Numbered from the stretch's first letter, positions 38,166 through 47,892 are shown. The stretch: DNA of 51,812 nucleotides from Methylococcaceae bacterium (GCA_902810705.1 CADDYU010000009.1:1-51812), one strand, 5' to 3'. The notes: generated by a model not told the origin, from the sequence alone. Numbers and translations are program-made.

Positions 38166-38187
38166 AAACCCGCCTTGCGGGTTTTTT
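38166..38187 (+). terminator. Terminator of the tRNA-Ser transcript
   Basis: AAACCCGC and GCGGGTTT form an 8-bp stem with a three-base loop and a T-run, 35 bases after the tRNA. Confidence 0.9.
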
Positions 38188-38189
38188 GT

Positions 38190-38920
38190 TGCCCGCTTGA
38201 AACCGAGGCCTTCAGAGAAGAGCGTGCAGACTGGCTGGGCGGATGCCCCAAGCTCCTCATCGCTCGAAAATTCCTGAAAGCGGCTCATGGGTTCGAGGAT
38301 TCTTCGAGACTTGTTCAAAGAGAAAGCGCCGCGACTTCAAGCTTTACAGCCCCGCCTTGATAGGCATGGCCTAAGTTTAAGGCCTGACCGGCCATAACTC
38401 GGCATGGATTCGAAGCCCAGCCGGAAAAGGAATTCCGGCATGGCTTCCGGCGGAACCCTCCGCCATCCACGTTCTTTATTCTTGAAGTTTTCCAGGACCA
38501 ACAACAAGCATTCCAAGCCGGCCGAACGCCTCGAGAACCCGTCGGCGGGCTCCGCCACCGGGCCAAGCGCAAGAACATCCCTGCCGCCGGCCTGGAAACG
38601 CAGAGGCGCATCCAGGATGTGGCGAAAATCCGCCACGAGTACAACCCGCATCGGCTGCCGGTCCTCAGGTCGGCGGCCGAGGCCTCGGCGGCGGGCCAGC
38701 GCCCGGAACTGCTGCGCTTCGCCCGCGAGCGCCCGCTGACCGAATCCGAAGCGCGAACCCCGGCCGAGGCCCTGCGGCGGCACGGGTCCTGGCTGGCATG
38801 ATCCGGCAAGCGGGAAAGGCCGACGATAGAACGGCGGATTTGGCCGACCCGAGCAGGTCATTCGCCCCGAGGCGCCGAAAGGCTTTCAGAGCGCTCTCGG
38901 TTTGCCTGTAGAATACGCCC
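38190..38920. other. Stretch without a supported gene (a plus frame to 38801 is open)
   Basis: About 730 bases. One plus frame is open from about 38388 to 38801 with an internal GTG at 38619; its end (DVAKIRHEYNPHRLPVLR) looks rather protein-like, but there is no normal start, no ribosome-binding site and no family I know. Minus frames such as 38337-38861 mirror it. It may be a decayed gene beside the tRNA; no repeat of the tRNA 3' end was found. Confidence 0.4.
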
Positions 38921-39289
38921 ATGAAAATCACCGCCTTTCACCATACTTCCCTGGTCGTGAGCGATCTCCAGCGGGCGCGGCGTTTTTACGAGAGGATTTT
39001 GGGTTTGACGCCGAGCCCCAAACGGCCGCCCATGAGTTTCGAGGGCGTTTGGTACGAGATCGGACCGCAGCAAATTCACCTGCTGGCCTTGCCGAGTCCT
39101 GAGCAGGGCTTGCGGCGGCCGGAGCATGGCGGGCGGGACCGTCACATCGCCTTGATGGTGGACGATCTCGAAGATTGCAAAGCCCTCCTGGATCAGGCCG
39201 GCATCGCCTATACCCTGAGCCATTCAGGTCGTCCGGCTTTATTTTGCCGCGACCCGGACGGCAACGCCTTCGAACTGATCGGGAATTAG
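38921..39289 (+). CDS. VOC (glyoxalase/dioxygenase) superfamily protein
   Basis: A 122-residue protein of two paired beta-alpha-beta-beta-beta units. HHTSLVVSDLQRARRFYERILGL is the first unit, HIALMVDDLEDCKALLDQ the second, and DPDGNAFELIG the usual end. Candidate metal ligands are His8, His87-type and the last Glu. Such single-domain proteins range from glyoxalase I to antibiotic resistance; the reaction here is unknown. Confidence 0.88.
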   Translation: MKITAFHHTSLVVSDLQRARRFYERILGLTPSPKRPPMSFEGVWYEIGPQQIHLLALPSPEQGLRRPEHGGRDRHIALMVDDLEDCKALLDQAGIAYTLSHSGRPALFCRDPDGNAFELIGN

Positions 39290-39322
39290 AAGGCCGGGAG
39301 ACGCAAGGCGGTCGTAAGCCCT

Positions 39323-39347
39323 GAGCTAAGGACAGCCGGCTTAGCTC
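39323..39347. terminator. Inverted repeat between convergent genes
   Basis: GAGCTAAG and CTTAGCTC form an 8-bp stem (10 bp with one G-U pair) around a nine-base loop, between the ends of the VOC gene and the GH57 gene. There is no T-run. Confidence 0.4.
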
Positions 39348-39383
39348 GGTTCACCAGCCGTCCGCGTCTGGCGGACCACATGA

Positions 39384-40595
39384 TCATATCGAGTGCCAGC
39401 CGGGATCGCCGTCGATGGAATATTTCTTGGCTCGGAACCGCTGCAAGGTCGTCTCCGCGGCATCCAGATCGGTGTGGGCTCGATGCACCCAATCCTCGCC
39501 CCAATAAAAATTGCAACTGGTCTCGGCCCGCAACAGCCGCCAATAAGCGTCTTCCAACACCCTTCGCTCCTGGTCTCCCAGCTCCCGATCGGTAGCTTCC
39601 TGCATGGCCTCGTGGACCGCCGTGCTCACCGCCTGGACTCGGGCTAGCGAATCCTTCTGAGCTTGCGAACCGGTCCACTGCAGGAAATCCCTGCCGTGGT
39701 GCCAACCGGTATTCCAGGCGCCCGTTTTTACCAGCACTTCGCCCTGAGCACCATGCCGATCCAGGTAATCTTCGATGAAGATCGGGCGGATGAGCCCGTC
39801 GTCCCGGGCTTCTTCCAGCAGCTGCTTGTAGAACGCGCCCCAGAAGTTGACGTCGCTGTTGGTGTTCCGAAACCAGCCGCCGTTCTCGCCATCCGTGCAG
39901 GTGGTCACCAGCGGCTCGAAGTCGCACCATTGGGTGCGCTGAGCCACTTCTTTGACGAACCAAATGTAATCCATGCCCGATTCCTGGGCGTCGGAAAGCT
40001 CCCGATCGCGCACGACCACGATGATTTCCTCATCCCCGTAGCGCGCGATGTGCGGCCGATAGCGGAGTTCATGCCAGCCCATCGGCGTGACCGCTTCCAC
40101 GTGCTCGCTGTCGACGATTACGTAGCGATAGCCGAAACGCTTGAGCAAGGGAATGAGCTCCATCGTGAAACCCATTTCCGGCGGCCAGAAACCTTGAAAC
40201 TCATTGCGCCAGAACAGATGTCGGGCGATGCCCTGCCAGCGAGACAGGTGCTCGGGACGGTCGGCTTCCGGAATTAGCGGCAATACCGGGTGGTAGTAGC
40301 CGGTCCCCAGAATATCGATGATGCGTTCGTTCTGGAGATGCCAGAGCAGCGAGCCGCAATCGACGATGCCATAGACCTTGGCCTGAAAATCGGGACTGGA
40401 CAGGGTTTCGAGCAGGGTTCCGGACAGGGACAGGTGCACCCGCGCGACATCCTCGTAACCCCAGAGATAGCGTGGGATGCGATCGTAGGCATAAAGAATT
40501 TCGCGGGCCTCCCACGGCTGCTCCACGAGCAGGTGTTCCAGATTGCCGGGCGGCTGATGCAGATTCAGGACCAAAGCGTGGTGAATTACGGACAT
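39384..40595 (-). CDS. Glycoside hydrolase family 57-type protein
   Basis: A 403-residue protein with the (beta/alpha)7 fold of GH57. The N-terminal motif VLNLHQPPG, the catalytic Glu in GFWPPEMGF, and the acid/base Asp in TTCTDGENGGWF are present; the C-terminal helical part has YWRLLRAETSCNFYWGEDW. GH57 members act on alpha-glucans such as glycogen (amylase, branching enzyme, 4-alpha-glucanotransferase). Substrate not determined. ATG 40595. It lies after uvrB on the same strand but 157 bases away. Confidence 0.87.
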   Translation of the reverse strand: MSVIHHALVLNLHQPPGNLEHLLVEQPWEAREILYAYDRIPRYLWGYEDVARVHLSLSGTLLETLSSPDFQAKVYGIVDCGSLLWHLQNERIIDILGTGYYHPVLPLIPEADRPEHLSRWQGIARHLFWRNEFQGFWPPEMGFTMELIPLLKRFGYRYVIVDSEHVEAVTPMGWHELRYRPHIARYGDEEIIVVVRDRELSDAQESGMDYIWFVKEVAQRTQWCDFEPLVTTCTDGENGGWFRNTNSDVNFWGAFYKQLLEEARDDGLIRPIFIEDYLDRHGAQGEVLVKTGAWNTGWHHGRDFLQWTGSQAQKDSLARVQAVSTAVHEAMQEATDRELGDQERRVLEDAYWRLLRAETSCNFYWGEDWVHRAHTDLDAAETTLQRFRAKKYSIDGDPGWHSI

Positions 40596-40752
40596 GACTC
40601 CTCGGCTTGTTCGGATCGAACTAGAAACAATGGACGAGATTCGAGACGACTATTATGCCTGTTGGAGGCACGGAGTGGGGCAAGCCATGGAACGCGCAGG
40701 ATGCTCGAAGGCTGAACAGTCTTTTTCCAGTCGCCAGACAAACGGAACTTTC

Positions 40753-42825
40753 TTAAGCAGCGAAAACTTCCGCCTGTATCTTTCGAATCTCATCCCGCAA
40801 TCGAGCGGCCTCCTCGAATTCCAACTCGCGGGCGCAGGCATACATTTTTTCCTCCAGCTGCTTGACCAGCTTGGCCGCTTCGGCGGGTTTGACGGCCTGG
40901 TAATCGGCGCTCTTCTCGGCCACTTTCACCAGCGGCTTTTTCTGTATCCCGGGCGTGGCGCCCGGTATCGGCACTTCCAGGATATCGGTCACCCGCTTGA
41001 CGATGCCCTTGGGCGTCAGACCCAGGCGCCGGTTGTAGTCGAGCTGCCTGGCCCGGCGGCGCTCGGTCTCGTCCACGGCGCGCTGGATCGAGCCGGTGAC
41101 GGTGTCGGCGTAGAGGATGGCCTTGCCGTGAATGTTGCGCGCGGCGCGGCCGATGGTCTGAATCAGCGACACGGTGGAGCGCAGGAAACCCTCCTTGTCG
41201 GCGTCCAGTATGGCGACCAGGGAGACTTCCGGAATGTCCAGCCCCTCCCTAAGCAGGTTAATGCCGACCAGCACGTCGAACTTGCCGAGCCGAAGATCCC
41301 GGATGATCTCGACCCGCTCCACGGTCTCCACGTCCGAGTGCAGATATCGCACGGCGATATCGTGCTCGTACAGGTATTCGGTCAGGTCCTCGGCCATGCG
41401 CTTGGTGAGGGTGGTTACTAAAACCCGCTCATCCTTGCGGATACGCTCGCGGATTTCCGACAACAGGTCCTCCACCTGGCTCAGGGCCGGACGGATTTCC
41501 ACTTCCGGGTCCACGAGCCCGGTGGGCCGCACCACCTGTTCGACTACCGCGCCGGAATGCTTAAGCTCATAAGGTCCCGGCGTCGCCGAGATGTAGATGC
41601 GCTGGGGCGCGCGGGCCTCGAACTCCTCGAACTGCAAGGGCCGGTTGTCTAGGGCGGAAGGCAGACGGAAACCATACTCCACCAGGGTTTCCTTGCGCGA
41701 CCGATCGCCCCGGTACATGGCGCCGAGTTGCGGGATGGTGACGTGGCTTTCGTCCACTACGAGGAGGGCATCGGCCGGCAGATAATCGAACAGGGTCGGC
41801 GGCGGTTCGCCGGGCGCCCGCCCGGAGAGATAGCGGGAATAATTTTCGATCCCGGAACAATAGCCCACCTCCTGCATGATCTCCAAATCGAAGAGGGTGC
41901 GCTGTTCCAGGCGCTGGGCCTCCACCAGCTTGTTCTGGCGGCGCAGTTCTTCGAGCCTAAGCTTGAGGTCGGCCTTGATCTGGTCCATAGCCTCCAGGAT
42001 TTTTTCCCGCGGCGTGGCATAGTGGGTCTTGGGATAGACCGTGTAGCGGGCGATGCGGGAGAGGATTTCGCCGGTCAGGGGATCGAACAAGGACAGGCGT
42101 TCGATCTCGTCATCGAAGAGCTCGATGCGTAAAGCTTCCTTCTCGGATTCCGCCGGGAACACATCGATCACGTCCCCGCGCACCCGATAAGTCGCGCGGC
42201 GCAGTTCGGTATCGTTGCGGGTATATTGCAGTTCGGCCAGGCGGCGAAGAATGGTGCGCTGGCTGATCAGGTCCCCCCGGACGAGATGCAGCACCATGCT
42301 GAAATACGACGCCGGCTCGCCGAGGCCATAGATGGATGAGACCGTCGCCACGATCACCGTGTCGCGCCGCTCGATCAGGGCCTTGGTGGCGGAAAGCCGC
42401 ATCTGCTCGATATGCTCGTTGAGGGAAGCATCCTTCTGAATGTACGTATCGGAGGAAGGGACATAGGCTTCGGGCTGATAGTAGTCGTAATAGGAAACGA
42501 AATACTCGACGGAGTTCTCCGGGAAGAACTCTTTCATCTCGCCGTAGAGCTGGGCCGCGAGGGTCTTGTTGGGAGCGAGGATCAGGGTGGGCCGCTGGAT
42601 CGCGGCGACGACGTTAGCGATGGTGAAGGTTTTGCCGGAGCCGGTCACGCCCAGTAAAGTCTGATGCAACAGACCATCGTTCAGTCCCTCGACCAATTGG
42701 CGAATGGCCTCGGGCTGATCGCCCGACGGTTGGAAATGGCTCTGCAAGACCAAACTTTTCCCCTTCAGCGGGTTCAGGGGCAGGAATTCATCGAGTATCA
42801 TTTTCTTCGGCCCTTTGGTTATCAC
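40753..42825 (-). CDS. uvrB: Excinuclease ABC subunit B
   Basis: Helicase-like DNA damage verifier of nucleotide excision repair. The 690-residue product has Walker [15 protein letters not shown], the beta-hairpin region [27 protein letters not shown], the helicase motif [17 protein letters not shown], and the C-terminal UVR domain (about residues 650-690) that contacts UvrC. GTG 42825 follows GAGGAG; ATG 42801 ([16 protein letters not shown]) gives a more usual length and may be the real start. Divergent from the aminotransferase. Confidence 0.97.
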   Translation of the reverse strand: MITKGPKKMILDEFLPLNPLKGKSLVLQSHFQPSGDQPEAIRQLVEGLNDGLLHQTLLGVTGSGKTFTIANVVAAIQRPTLILAPNKTLAAQLYGEMKEFFPENSVEYFVSYYDYYQPEAYVPSSDTYIQKDASLNEHIEQMRLSATKALIERRDTVIVATVSSIYGLGEPASYFSMVLHLVRGDLISQRTILRRLAELQYTRNDTELRRATYRVRGDVIDVFPAESEKEALRIELFDDEIERLSLFDPLTGEILSRIARYTVYPKTHYATPREKILEAMDQIKADLKLRLEELRRQNKLVEAQRLEQRTLFDLEIMQEVGYCSGIENYSRYLSGRAPGEPPPTLFDYLPADALLVVDESHVTIPQLGAMYRGDRSRKETLVEYGFRLPSALDNRPLQFEEFEARAPQRIYISATPGPYELKHSGAVVEQVVRPTGLVDPEVEIRPALSQVEDLLSEIRERIRKDERVLVTTLTKRMAEDLTEYLYEHDIAVRYLHSDVETVERVEIIRDLRLGKFDVLVGINLLREGLDIPEVSLVAILDADKEGFLRSTVSLIQTIGRAARNIHGKAILYADTVTGSIQRAVDETERRRARQLDYNRRLGLTPKGIVKRVTDILEVPIPGATPGIQKKPLVKVAEKSADYQAVKPAEAAKLVKQLEEKMYACARELEFEEAARLRDEIRKIQAEVFAA

Positions 42826-42849
42826 CGCTCACTCTCCTCTCAACTAACG

Positions 42850-44034
42850 ATGAACATTAGACTTTCCGACCGCGTACAGTCCATCAAGCCCTCCCCTACC
42901 CTCGCCGTCACAGCCCGCGCCGCCGCCATGCGCGCCGCCGGCAAGGACATCGTGGGCCTCGGCGCCGGCGAACCCGATTTCGATACCCCGGAACACATCA
43001 AGCAGGCCGCCATTCAAGCGATTCAGGCCGGCTTTACCAAATACACGGCGGTGGAAGGCACGCCCAGCTTGAGAAAGGCCGTGGCTGCCAAATTCAAGCG
43101 GGAGAACGGGCTGGAATACGATCCTAAACAAATCTTGATTTCCTGCGGTGGCAAGCAGAGTTTCTATAATCTTGCCCAGGCCCTGCTGAATCCCGGCGAC
43201 GAGGCCATCATTCCGGCGCCTTATTGGGTGTCCTACCCGGATATGGTGCTGCTGGCCGGCGCCAAGCCTGTCATCATCGACGCGCCGCAATCGCAGAAGT
43301 TCAAAATCACGCCCGACCAGCTCGAGGCCGCCATTACCGCCCAAACCCGGCTGTTCGTCATCAACAGCCCCTCCAATCCCACCGGCATGGCCTATGATGC
43401 GGATGAATTGAAGGCCTTGAGCGACGTGCTACGCAAGCACCCGGACATCGTTATCGCCACGGACGATATGTACGAGCACATCGTCTGGAAGTCCGGCAGC
43501 TTCGTGAATCTCCTGAATGTCTGTCCGGACCTTTACGACCGCACCATGGTCCTCAACGGCGTATCGAAGGCCTATTCCATGACCGGTTGGCGGATCGGCT
43601 ACGCGGCGGGACCCTTGAAGCTGATCGAGGCCATGGGCAATATTCAGTCGCAAAGCACCTCCAACCCGACGTCGATCTCGCAAGTCGCCGCCGAAACGGC
43701 CCTGAACGGAGATCAATCTTTCATCGGCGAGATGGTGAAAGCCTTCAAGGCGCGGCACGATTACGTGGTGCGGGAGTTGAACGCCATCCCCGGCATAGAT
43801 TGCCTGGAAACCGACGGCACCTTTTATGTGCTGCCCAATGTTCAGGGCGCGATCGAACGCCTGTCGGGCGTGTCCGACGATCTGGGATTGGCGGAGTACT
43901 TGATCGAGCAGGGCGGCGTCGCCGTGGTGCCGGGCTCGGCCTTCGGCGCGCCGGGCCACATGCGACTGTCCATCGCCACCAGTATGGCCAACCTGGAGAA
44001 GGCGTTGGCGCGGCTCAAACAAGCCTTGGCTTGA
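42850..44034 (+). CDS. aspC: Aspartate aminotransferase (class Ib)
   Basis: A 394-residue PLP enzyme transferring the amino group between aspartate and 2-oxoglutarate. Lys240 in VLNGVSKAYSMTGWRIGY binds PLP, and INSPSNPTGMAY and GAGEPDFDTPEHIK are typical of the Ib group. ATG 42850 was chosen because it gives the family start MNIRLSDRVQSIKPSPT; the frame is open further upstream but overlaps uvrB. It is a different gene from the aminotransferase at 10676-11839. Confidence 0.94.
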   Translation: MNIRLSDRVQSIKPSPTLAVTARAAAMRAAGKDIVGLGAGEPDFDTPEHIKQAAIQAIQAGFTKYTAVEGTPSLRKAVAAKFKRENGLEYDPKQILISCGGKQSFYNLAQALLNPGDEAIIPAPYWVSYPDMVLLAGAKPVIIDAPQSQKFKITPDQLEAAITAQTRLFVINSPSNPTGMAYDADELKALSDVLRKHPDIVIATDDMYEHIVWKSGSFVNLLNVCPDLYDRTMVLNGVSKAYSMTGWRIGYAAGPLKLIEAMGNIQSQSTSNPTSISQVAAETALNGDQSFIGEMVKAFKARHDYVVRELNAIPGIDCLETDGTFYVLPNVQGAIERLSGVSDDLGLAEYLIEQGGVAVVPGSAFGAPGHMRLSIATSMANLEKALARLKQALA

Positions 44035-44123
44035 TAGGTCTTCTAAAGAGTTGCCGCTGTTGCCGCACGACGGGGAATCAGCGGCGGCGCTCCATCGCCC
44101 TCAACTCTGGTCCGACGCATCAA

Positions 44124-44157
44124 AGCGCCGGGAGAGCCGAAAAAATCTCCCGGCGCT
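44124..44157. terminator. Stable inverted repeat between aspC and galU
   Basis: A perfect 12-bp stem, AGCGCCGGGAGA with TCTCCCGGCGCT, and a ten-base loop with a run of six A. It stands between the ends of two convergent genes; no T-run follows it on the plus strand. Confidence 0.55.
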
Positions 44158-44214
44158 AGGGTGAGTCCCGCCGTAACCAACATGCGCCGCTCACACGGCC
44201 ATCTAGTACTCTTC

Positions 44215-45093
44215 TCAGTCCAGTTTAAGACGGGCCAAATAAGCCTTGAAGCCTTCCTTTAGCTCGTCGTGCTTCAAGCCTTGCTCGATGGTCGCCATCA
44301 GATAGCCCAATTTCGAGCCGCAGTCGTATCGCTTGCCAAGAAATTCATACGCCAACACCGATTCTTCCCGGAGCAAGGCGGCAATTCCATCGGTCAGCTG
44401 TATTTCTCCTCCGGCGCCTCTCGTCACCTTGTCCAGCTTGTCGAAAATGGCCGGCGTCAGAATGTAGCGTCCCACGACGGCCAGATTGGACGGCGCATCC
44501 GCCGGCTTGGGCTTTTCAACGATGCTTTCCAGCTGGCTCAAGCGGTCCTGAACGGGATTGGCCTGGACGATGCCGTAGCTTTGGGTTTCCGAGGGGTCGA
44601 TGCGCTCCACCCCCAGCACCGAGCAACGCCGCTCCTCGAACACCTGGACCATCTGGGACAGACACCCATCGCGGCCATCGTCGATCAAATCGTCGGCGAG
44701 AATGACGGCAAACGGCTCGTCGCCGATCACCTGCCGCGCGCAATTGACGGCGTGCCCCAAGCCCAGGGCTTCCGCCTGGCGGATGTAAACGCAGCTTACA
44801 TGGGGAGGAACAATATTCTGCAGGATATTCAAAAGCTCCGACTTGCCACGGTTGGCCAGTTCCGTTTCCAGCTCGTACGCCTTATCGAAATGATCCTCGA
44901 TGGCCCGCTTGGTCCGGCTGGTGACGAACACCAGGGTATCGACGCCGGCCGCGATCGCTTCCTCCACGGCGTACTGGATTAAAGGCTTGTCCACAACGGG
45001 TAGCATTTCCTTGGGGCTGGCCTTGGTGGCCGGAAGGAACCTTGTGCCCAAGCCCGCGACCGGAAATACGGCTTTCTTGACGACTCTTTTCAT
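44215..45093 (-). CDS. galU: UTP-glucose-1-phosphate uridylyltransferase
   Basis: A 292-residue nucleotidyltransferase making UDP-glucose for exopolysaccharide, lipopolysaccharide and sucrose/glycogen metabolism. The N-terminus has the pyrophosphorylase motif [20 protein letters not shown], with [13 protein letters not shown], and the later ILADDLIDD and [12 protein letters not shown]. The length is that of GalU. ATG 45093. A terminator at 45198-45225 separates it from the upstream comEA-like gene. Confidence 0.95.
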   Translation of the reverse strand: MKRVVKKAVFPVAGLGTRFLPATKASPKEMLPVVDKPLIQYAVEEAIAAGVDTLVFVTSRTKRAIEDHFDKAYELETELANRGKSELLNILQNIVPPHVSCVYIRQAEALGLGHAVNCARQVIGDEPFAVILADDLIDDGRDGCLSQMVQVFEERRCSVLGVERIDPSETQSYGIVQANPVQDRLSQLESIVEKPKPADAPSNLAVVGRYILTPAIFDKLDKVTRGAGGEIQLTDGIAALLREESVLAYEFLGKRYDCGSKLGYLMATIEQGLKHDELKEGFKAYLARLKLD

Positions 45094-45197
45094 TCGTTGA
45101 GTTATCCCTGACTGAGTAGTGTAAAAAGGCTCTCCTACATTTTAGCCATGAAACCTTGCCGATTTCTTATGAAATTAAATATTCGGCTAGGCTATTA

Positions 45198-45225
45198 AAA
45201 AAGGCTCCGGTTAGGGAGCCTTTTT
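45198..45225 (-). terminator. Terminator of the ComEA-like gene
   Basis: AAAAAGGCTCC and GGAGCCTTTTT make an 11-bp stem with a six-base loop, so it acts on either strand. On the minus strand it follows the helix-hairpin-helix gene by 19 bases and precedes galU. Confidence 0.88.
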
Positions 45226-45243
45226 ACGATCTGAAGCTAACGT

Positions 45244-45585
45244 TCAAGGAGACTTGCCAGGCGGTGCCGGCTGGGCCGGTGGCGGCGCGGGCGTTGTGGA
45301 GCCCGCCGGCGCCGGTGCCTCGGCTTCGGCGGTGATTTTGCTGCGGTTCTTTTCTATGATGGCGGGGCCAATTCCTTTCACCCGGCTCAAGTCGTCGACC
45401 GATTTGAAGTTGCCATTCTTCTCTCGGTCTTGAACGATGGCCTGCGCCTTTGCCTTGCCCACGCCGGTTAGAGTCTCGTCAAGCTGCTCGGCCGTGGCCG
45501 TGTTGATGTTCAAAGGCTCGGCGAGCAGCACCTGAGCAAAGAGGAAGAGAATGAATGCTAATAGGGTACGTAAGGATTTAGGCAT
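45244..45585 (-). CDS. ComEA-like exported helix-hairpin-helix protein
   Basis: A 113-residue protein with a signal peptide (LLAFILFLFAQVLLAE), a pair of helix-hairpin-helix motifs (INTATAEQLDETLTGVGKAKAQ and FKSVDDLSRVKGIGPAIIEKNR) and a proline/alanine-rich tail. ComEA-type proteins bind double-stranded DNA in the periplasm for natural transformation. ATG 45585 follows GAGGG; the extension to 45636 is not signal-peptide-like. A role in DNA uptake is likely but not proved. Confidence 0.88.
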   Translation of the reverse strand: MPKSLRTLLAFILFLFAQVLLAEPLNINTATAEQLDETLTGVGKAKAQAIVQDREKNGNFKSVDDLSRVKGIGPAIIEKNRSKITAEAEAPAPAGSTTPAPPPAQPAPPGKSP

Positions 45586-45680
45586 GGTTCCCTCGACAGC
45601 ATCGGTTAACGAATGGATTTTGCTTGGGTGAGACAACGCTGCGCTTAGACTCCTTGAAAGCCGTCAAGCGGGCGTTCCCT

Positions 45681-45705
45681 CACTGGAGCAAAATTTGCTC
45701 CAGTG
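45681..45705. promoter_or_regulatory. 25-bp palindrome upstream of the ComEA-like gene
   Basis: CACTGGAGCAAA, one base, then TTTGCTCCAGTG: a perfect 12-bp inverted repeat. It lies about 100 bases before the ComEA-like start. The short centre fits a dimeric regulator site, or a hairpin with a small loop. Confidence 0.5.
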
Positions 45706-45812
45706 GTTTCAAAATAGTTCGGAACCTCTGGATGTCAAGGAGCCCGGTGGCAAGGAATTGTGACGCCATTACGCTCTTCCTCAATGCCTTAACTCACAGT
45801 CCTTGCCCGTCC

Positions 45813-45834
45813 TACCCTAAGGTAGCTTAGGGTA
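45813..45834. promoter_or_regulatory. Second palindrome, TACCCTAAG...CTTAGGGTA
   Basis: A perfect 9-bp inverted repeat with a four-base spacer, between the ComEA-like gene and the small membrane gene that ends at 45905. It has no T-run, so a protein-binding site is as likely as a hairpin. Confidence 0.4.
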
Positions 45835-45904
45835 TCGGTAGATCTATTTCATTCCCTCCTAACCGCCCTGTAGAGTTCCATGCTAGGGGCGTGCATGCAT
45901 CGGA

Positions 45905-46123
45905 TTACACAAATCCCAGGCCTGCGAGAAAGGAGCTGAAAGTAAAGGCCAAAGAGATCGCCAAGCAAATGTCATAGGCGACGACAAGGCCGGAAGAAGG
46001 ATGTTCTGTCATACGATCAAAGGCGGGGAAAAGACGGCTCAGCACGATCAAGCCGAAGGTGGTCAAGACGGCAGCGATCAAGGGTCTAGAGGATTCGAAG
46101 ATTTCAAAGCTCATGGGCCACAT
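45905..46123 (-). CDS. Small membrane protein, 72 residues
   Basis: Two hydrophobic helices (about residues 12-30 and 46-70) joined by a polar loop. GGAGA stands about seven bases before ATG 46123; ATG 46114 (MSFEIFESSRP) is also possible. No family recognised. It lies opposite a plus-strand terminator at 46165-46195. Confidence 0.65.
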   Translation of the reverse strand: MWPMSFEIFESSRPLIAAVLTTFGLIVLSRLFPAFDRMTEHPSSGLVVAYDICLAISLAFTFSSFLAGLGFV

Positions 46124-46164
46124 AGGGTCTCCGGTACAAGAACAGGGGTCAGGATAACTGCCAG

Positions 46165-46195
46165 GCCGCCTCCCGGGCAGAGGCGGCTTTTTTTT
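46165..46195 (+). terminator. Intrinsic terminator on the plus strand with no known upstream gene
   Basis: GCCGCCTC and GAGGCGGC pair around a seven-base loop and are followed by eight T on the plus strand only. The nearest genes upstream (45244-45585, 45905-46123) run the other way, so this points to an unseen plus-strand transcript. Confidence 0.85.
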
Positions 46196-46460
46196 CGGCG
46201 GCGCATCCTACCCTTGTACCGGATTGACTGACAAGAGGGCCGACCACGAGCGGCAGCTCACAGGGTCAGGAATATGAGATGGGCCGAAGTTCTCGCCGAA
46301 ACCGGTGGAGCGAACGCTCTGAAGCTTCCGGACAGCGCCGACAAGGCTTCCGATAGAAGCCCACTCCCGAAAGCTCGCCGCCGAGCGGGGTCTTGGCCGA
46401 TAAAAACCGAAGTTTTCCCTCTAAGCCTAAACAAATAAGCTGCACAGGAGCGCCGACGAA

Positions 46461-47504
46461 TTGGACTCGACCGACCCCGAACTCGCCTCGATCGCCGTTA
46501 TTAAGGCGCAGAGCCGCAGGCATTTACTCCTCAAAAAAGGACTCCTCCTCGCTGCTTTGGCTGGATTGCTCCTGGCGATCTGGCTGATTGTCTCCCACGA
46601 TGCGGCCGCGGTTTTCGACGGGGTCGCCGATGCCGGCTGGGGGCTCGTCGGCATCGTGTCGATTCGAGCGGTGATCTTTATTCTCCTCGGAATCAGCTGG
46701 GGCGTGATCGTGCGCCCGTTTACGAAGCTCGGACACGGCTGGTTCATTCTTCTGCGCTGGATCCGCGAGTCGATCAATGACCTGCTGCCGGTTGCCGCCG
46801 TGGGCGGCGACTTGATCGGCGCACGGCTGCTCGCCATTTCCGGGGTGGCCGGCGGCCTGGCCGGCGCCAGCATTCTGGTTGATCTGCTGATTCAGGCCGC
46901 CACGCAAGTCCTGTTTACTCTAGTCGGATTGGTCGTGCTCGTAGCCGGCGGCAAGGGTGGCCGTTTCGCGCTATGGATTGCTCTGGGCCTTCTCGTCGCG
47001 ATAATGGCGCTCGGCGCCTTTTACCTGGCGCAGCGGCATGGCTTGTTCGAACGACTCTTACGATGGCTGCTCGCCAGGACGGCGCGCTGGTCCAGGGCCT
47101 CGTTCGACAGCGATCTTGGGCTGCATAGCCATCTCCTCGCCATTTACGGCCGCACCCAGGCGGTGTCGAAATGCGTTCTTTTTCACGTCGCGGCCTGGTT
47201 CGTCGGGGTCGGCGAGGTTTGGATCGCGCTCGCCGCCATGGGGCAGCCGCCGACGCTCGCCGAAGCGCTCGTGTTGGAAAGCCTCGGCCAAGCCGTGCGC
47301 GGCGCCGCTTTTCTCGTACCCGCCGCGCTGGGAATCCAGGAAGGGGGCTTTCTGCTGCTTGGTCACTTGTACGGCATCGATGCCCAGGCCGCGCTCGCCG
47401 TGGCTCTGATCAAGCGCATTCCCGAGCTGGTGCTGGGCAGCGCCGGACTCGTGGCGTGGTACGTCCTGACCGTCCGCCGCTGGCTCGGCAAAACGGACTC
47501 ATAG
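46461..47504 (+). CDS. hpnL: HpnL-type flippase-like membrane protein (UPF0104)
   Basis: A 347-residue protein with about eight helices of the lysylphosphatidylglycerol synthase/flippase-like fold. The segment FLVPAALGIQEGGFLLLGHLYG and the ending IKRIPELVLGSAGLVAWY match the hopanoid-associated HpnL group. It may move or help make hopanoids, which methanotrophs produce. TTG 46461 has AGGAG ten bases upstream. No other hpn gene is in the window, so the symbol is tentative. Confidence 0.72.
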   Translation: MDSTDPELASIAVIKAQSRRHLLLKKGLLLAALAGLLLAIWLIVSHDAAAVFDGVADAGWGLVGIVSIRAVIFILLGISWGVIVRPFTKLGHGWFILLRWIRESINDLLPVAAVGGDLIGARLLAISGVAGGLAGASILVDLLIQAATQVLFTLVGLVVLVAGGKGGRFALWIALGLLVAIMALGAFYLAQRHGLFERLLRWLLARTARWSRASFDSDLGLHSHLLAIYGRTQAVSKCVLFHVAAWFVGVGEVWIALAAMGQPPTLAEALVLESLGQAVRGAAFLVPAALGIQEGGFLLLGHLYGIDAQAALAVALIKRIPELVLGSAGLVAWYVLTVRRWLGKTDS

Positions 47505-47838
47505 GCGCGTTGTCCGGCGGCATCCCCCTTCTCGGCCGAAGGGCTCCCACGATGGCCGGAAAGCAAAGAGCCTCGATCAGAGCAGGCTCCGAGCCTAACT
47601 TTGGAGGGCGGCTCTTCTCCTGATCGACATGACGGAAAATTGGCCCCGCCCGCCGTTCAGTAGCGGCACAATCGCTAACAACATGCCGGAATTTCATTTG
47701 CTCCACCTGAAATACGGAAGAGCCAAGTTCAGGCGGTGTGGCTCATTCAAGGTGACGGGAGTTTTGGATAAAAGGCGTTTCATACCTTCGCGGCAAGAGT
47801 ATCGAGTGGGTTCTTCCCAGCCTAAAGGAGTATTCCCG

Positions 47839-47892
47839 ATGCAACCAAAAGGTAATCGCCCCGTCGCACCAAAACATCCAAAATCACCGTAG
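47839..47892 (+). CDS. Possible 17-residue peptide gene
   Basis: ATG 47839 has AAAGGAG about ten bases upstream and encodes MQPKGNRPVAPKHPKSP, rich in Pro and Lys. The signal is just a good ribosome-binding site and a short frame at the border of the AT-rich region. It may be a leader peptide or chance. Confidence 0.25.
   Translation: MQPKGNRPVAPKHPKSP

Noticed and set aside
38100..38320. Attachment site of an integrated element at tRNA-Ser
   Set aside because: No second copy of the tRNA 3' end and no integrase gene were found in the window; the GGGTTCGAGGATTC at 38289 differs too much.
36753..38360. 535-codon plus-strand frame through the antiporter and the tRNA
   Set aside because: Out of frame with the CaCA motifs and runs straight through tRNA-Ser and its terminator.
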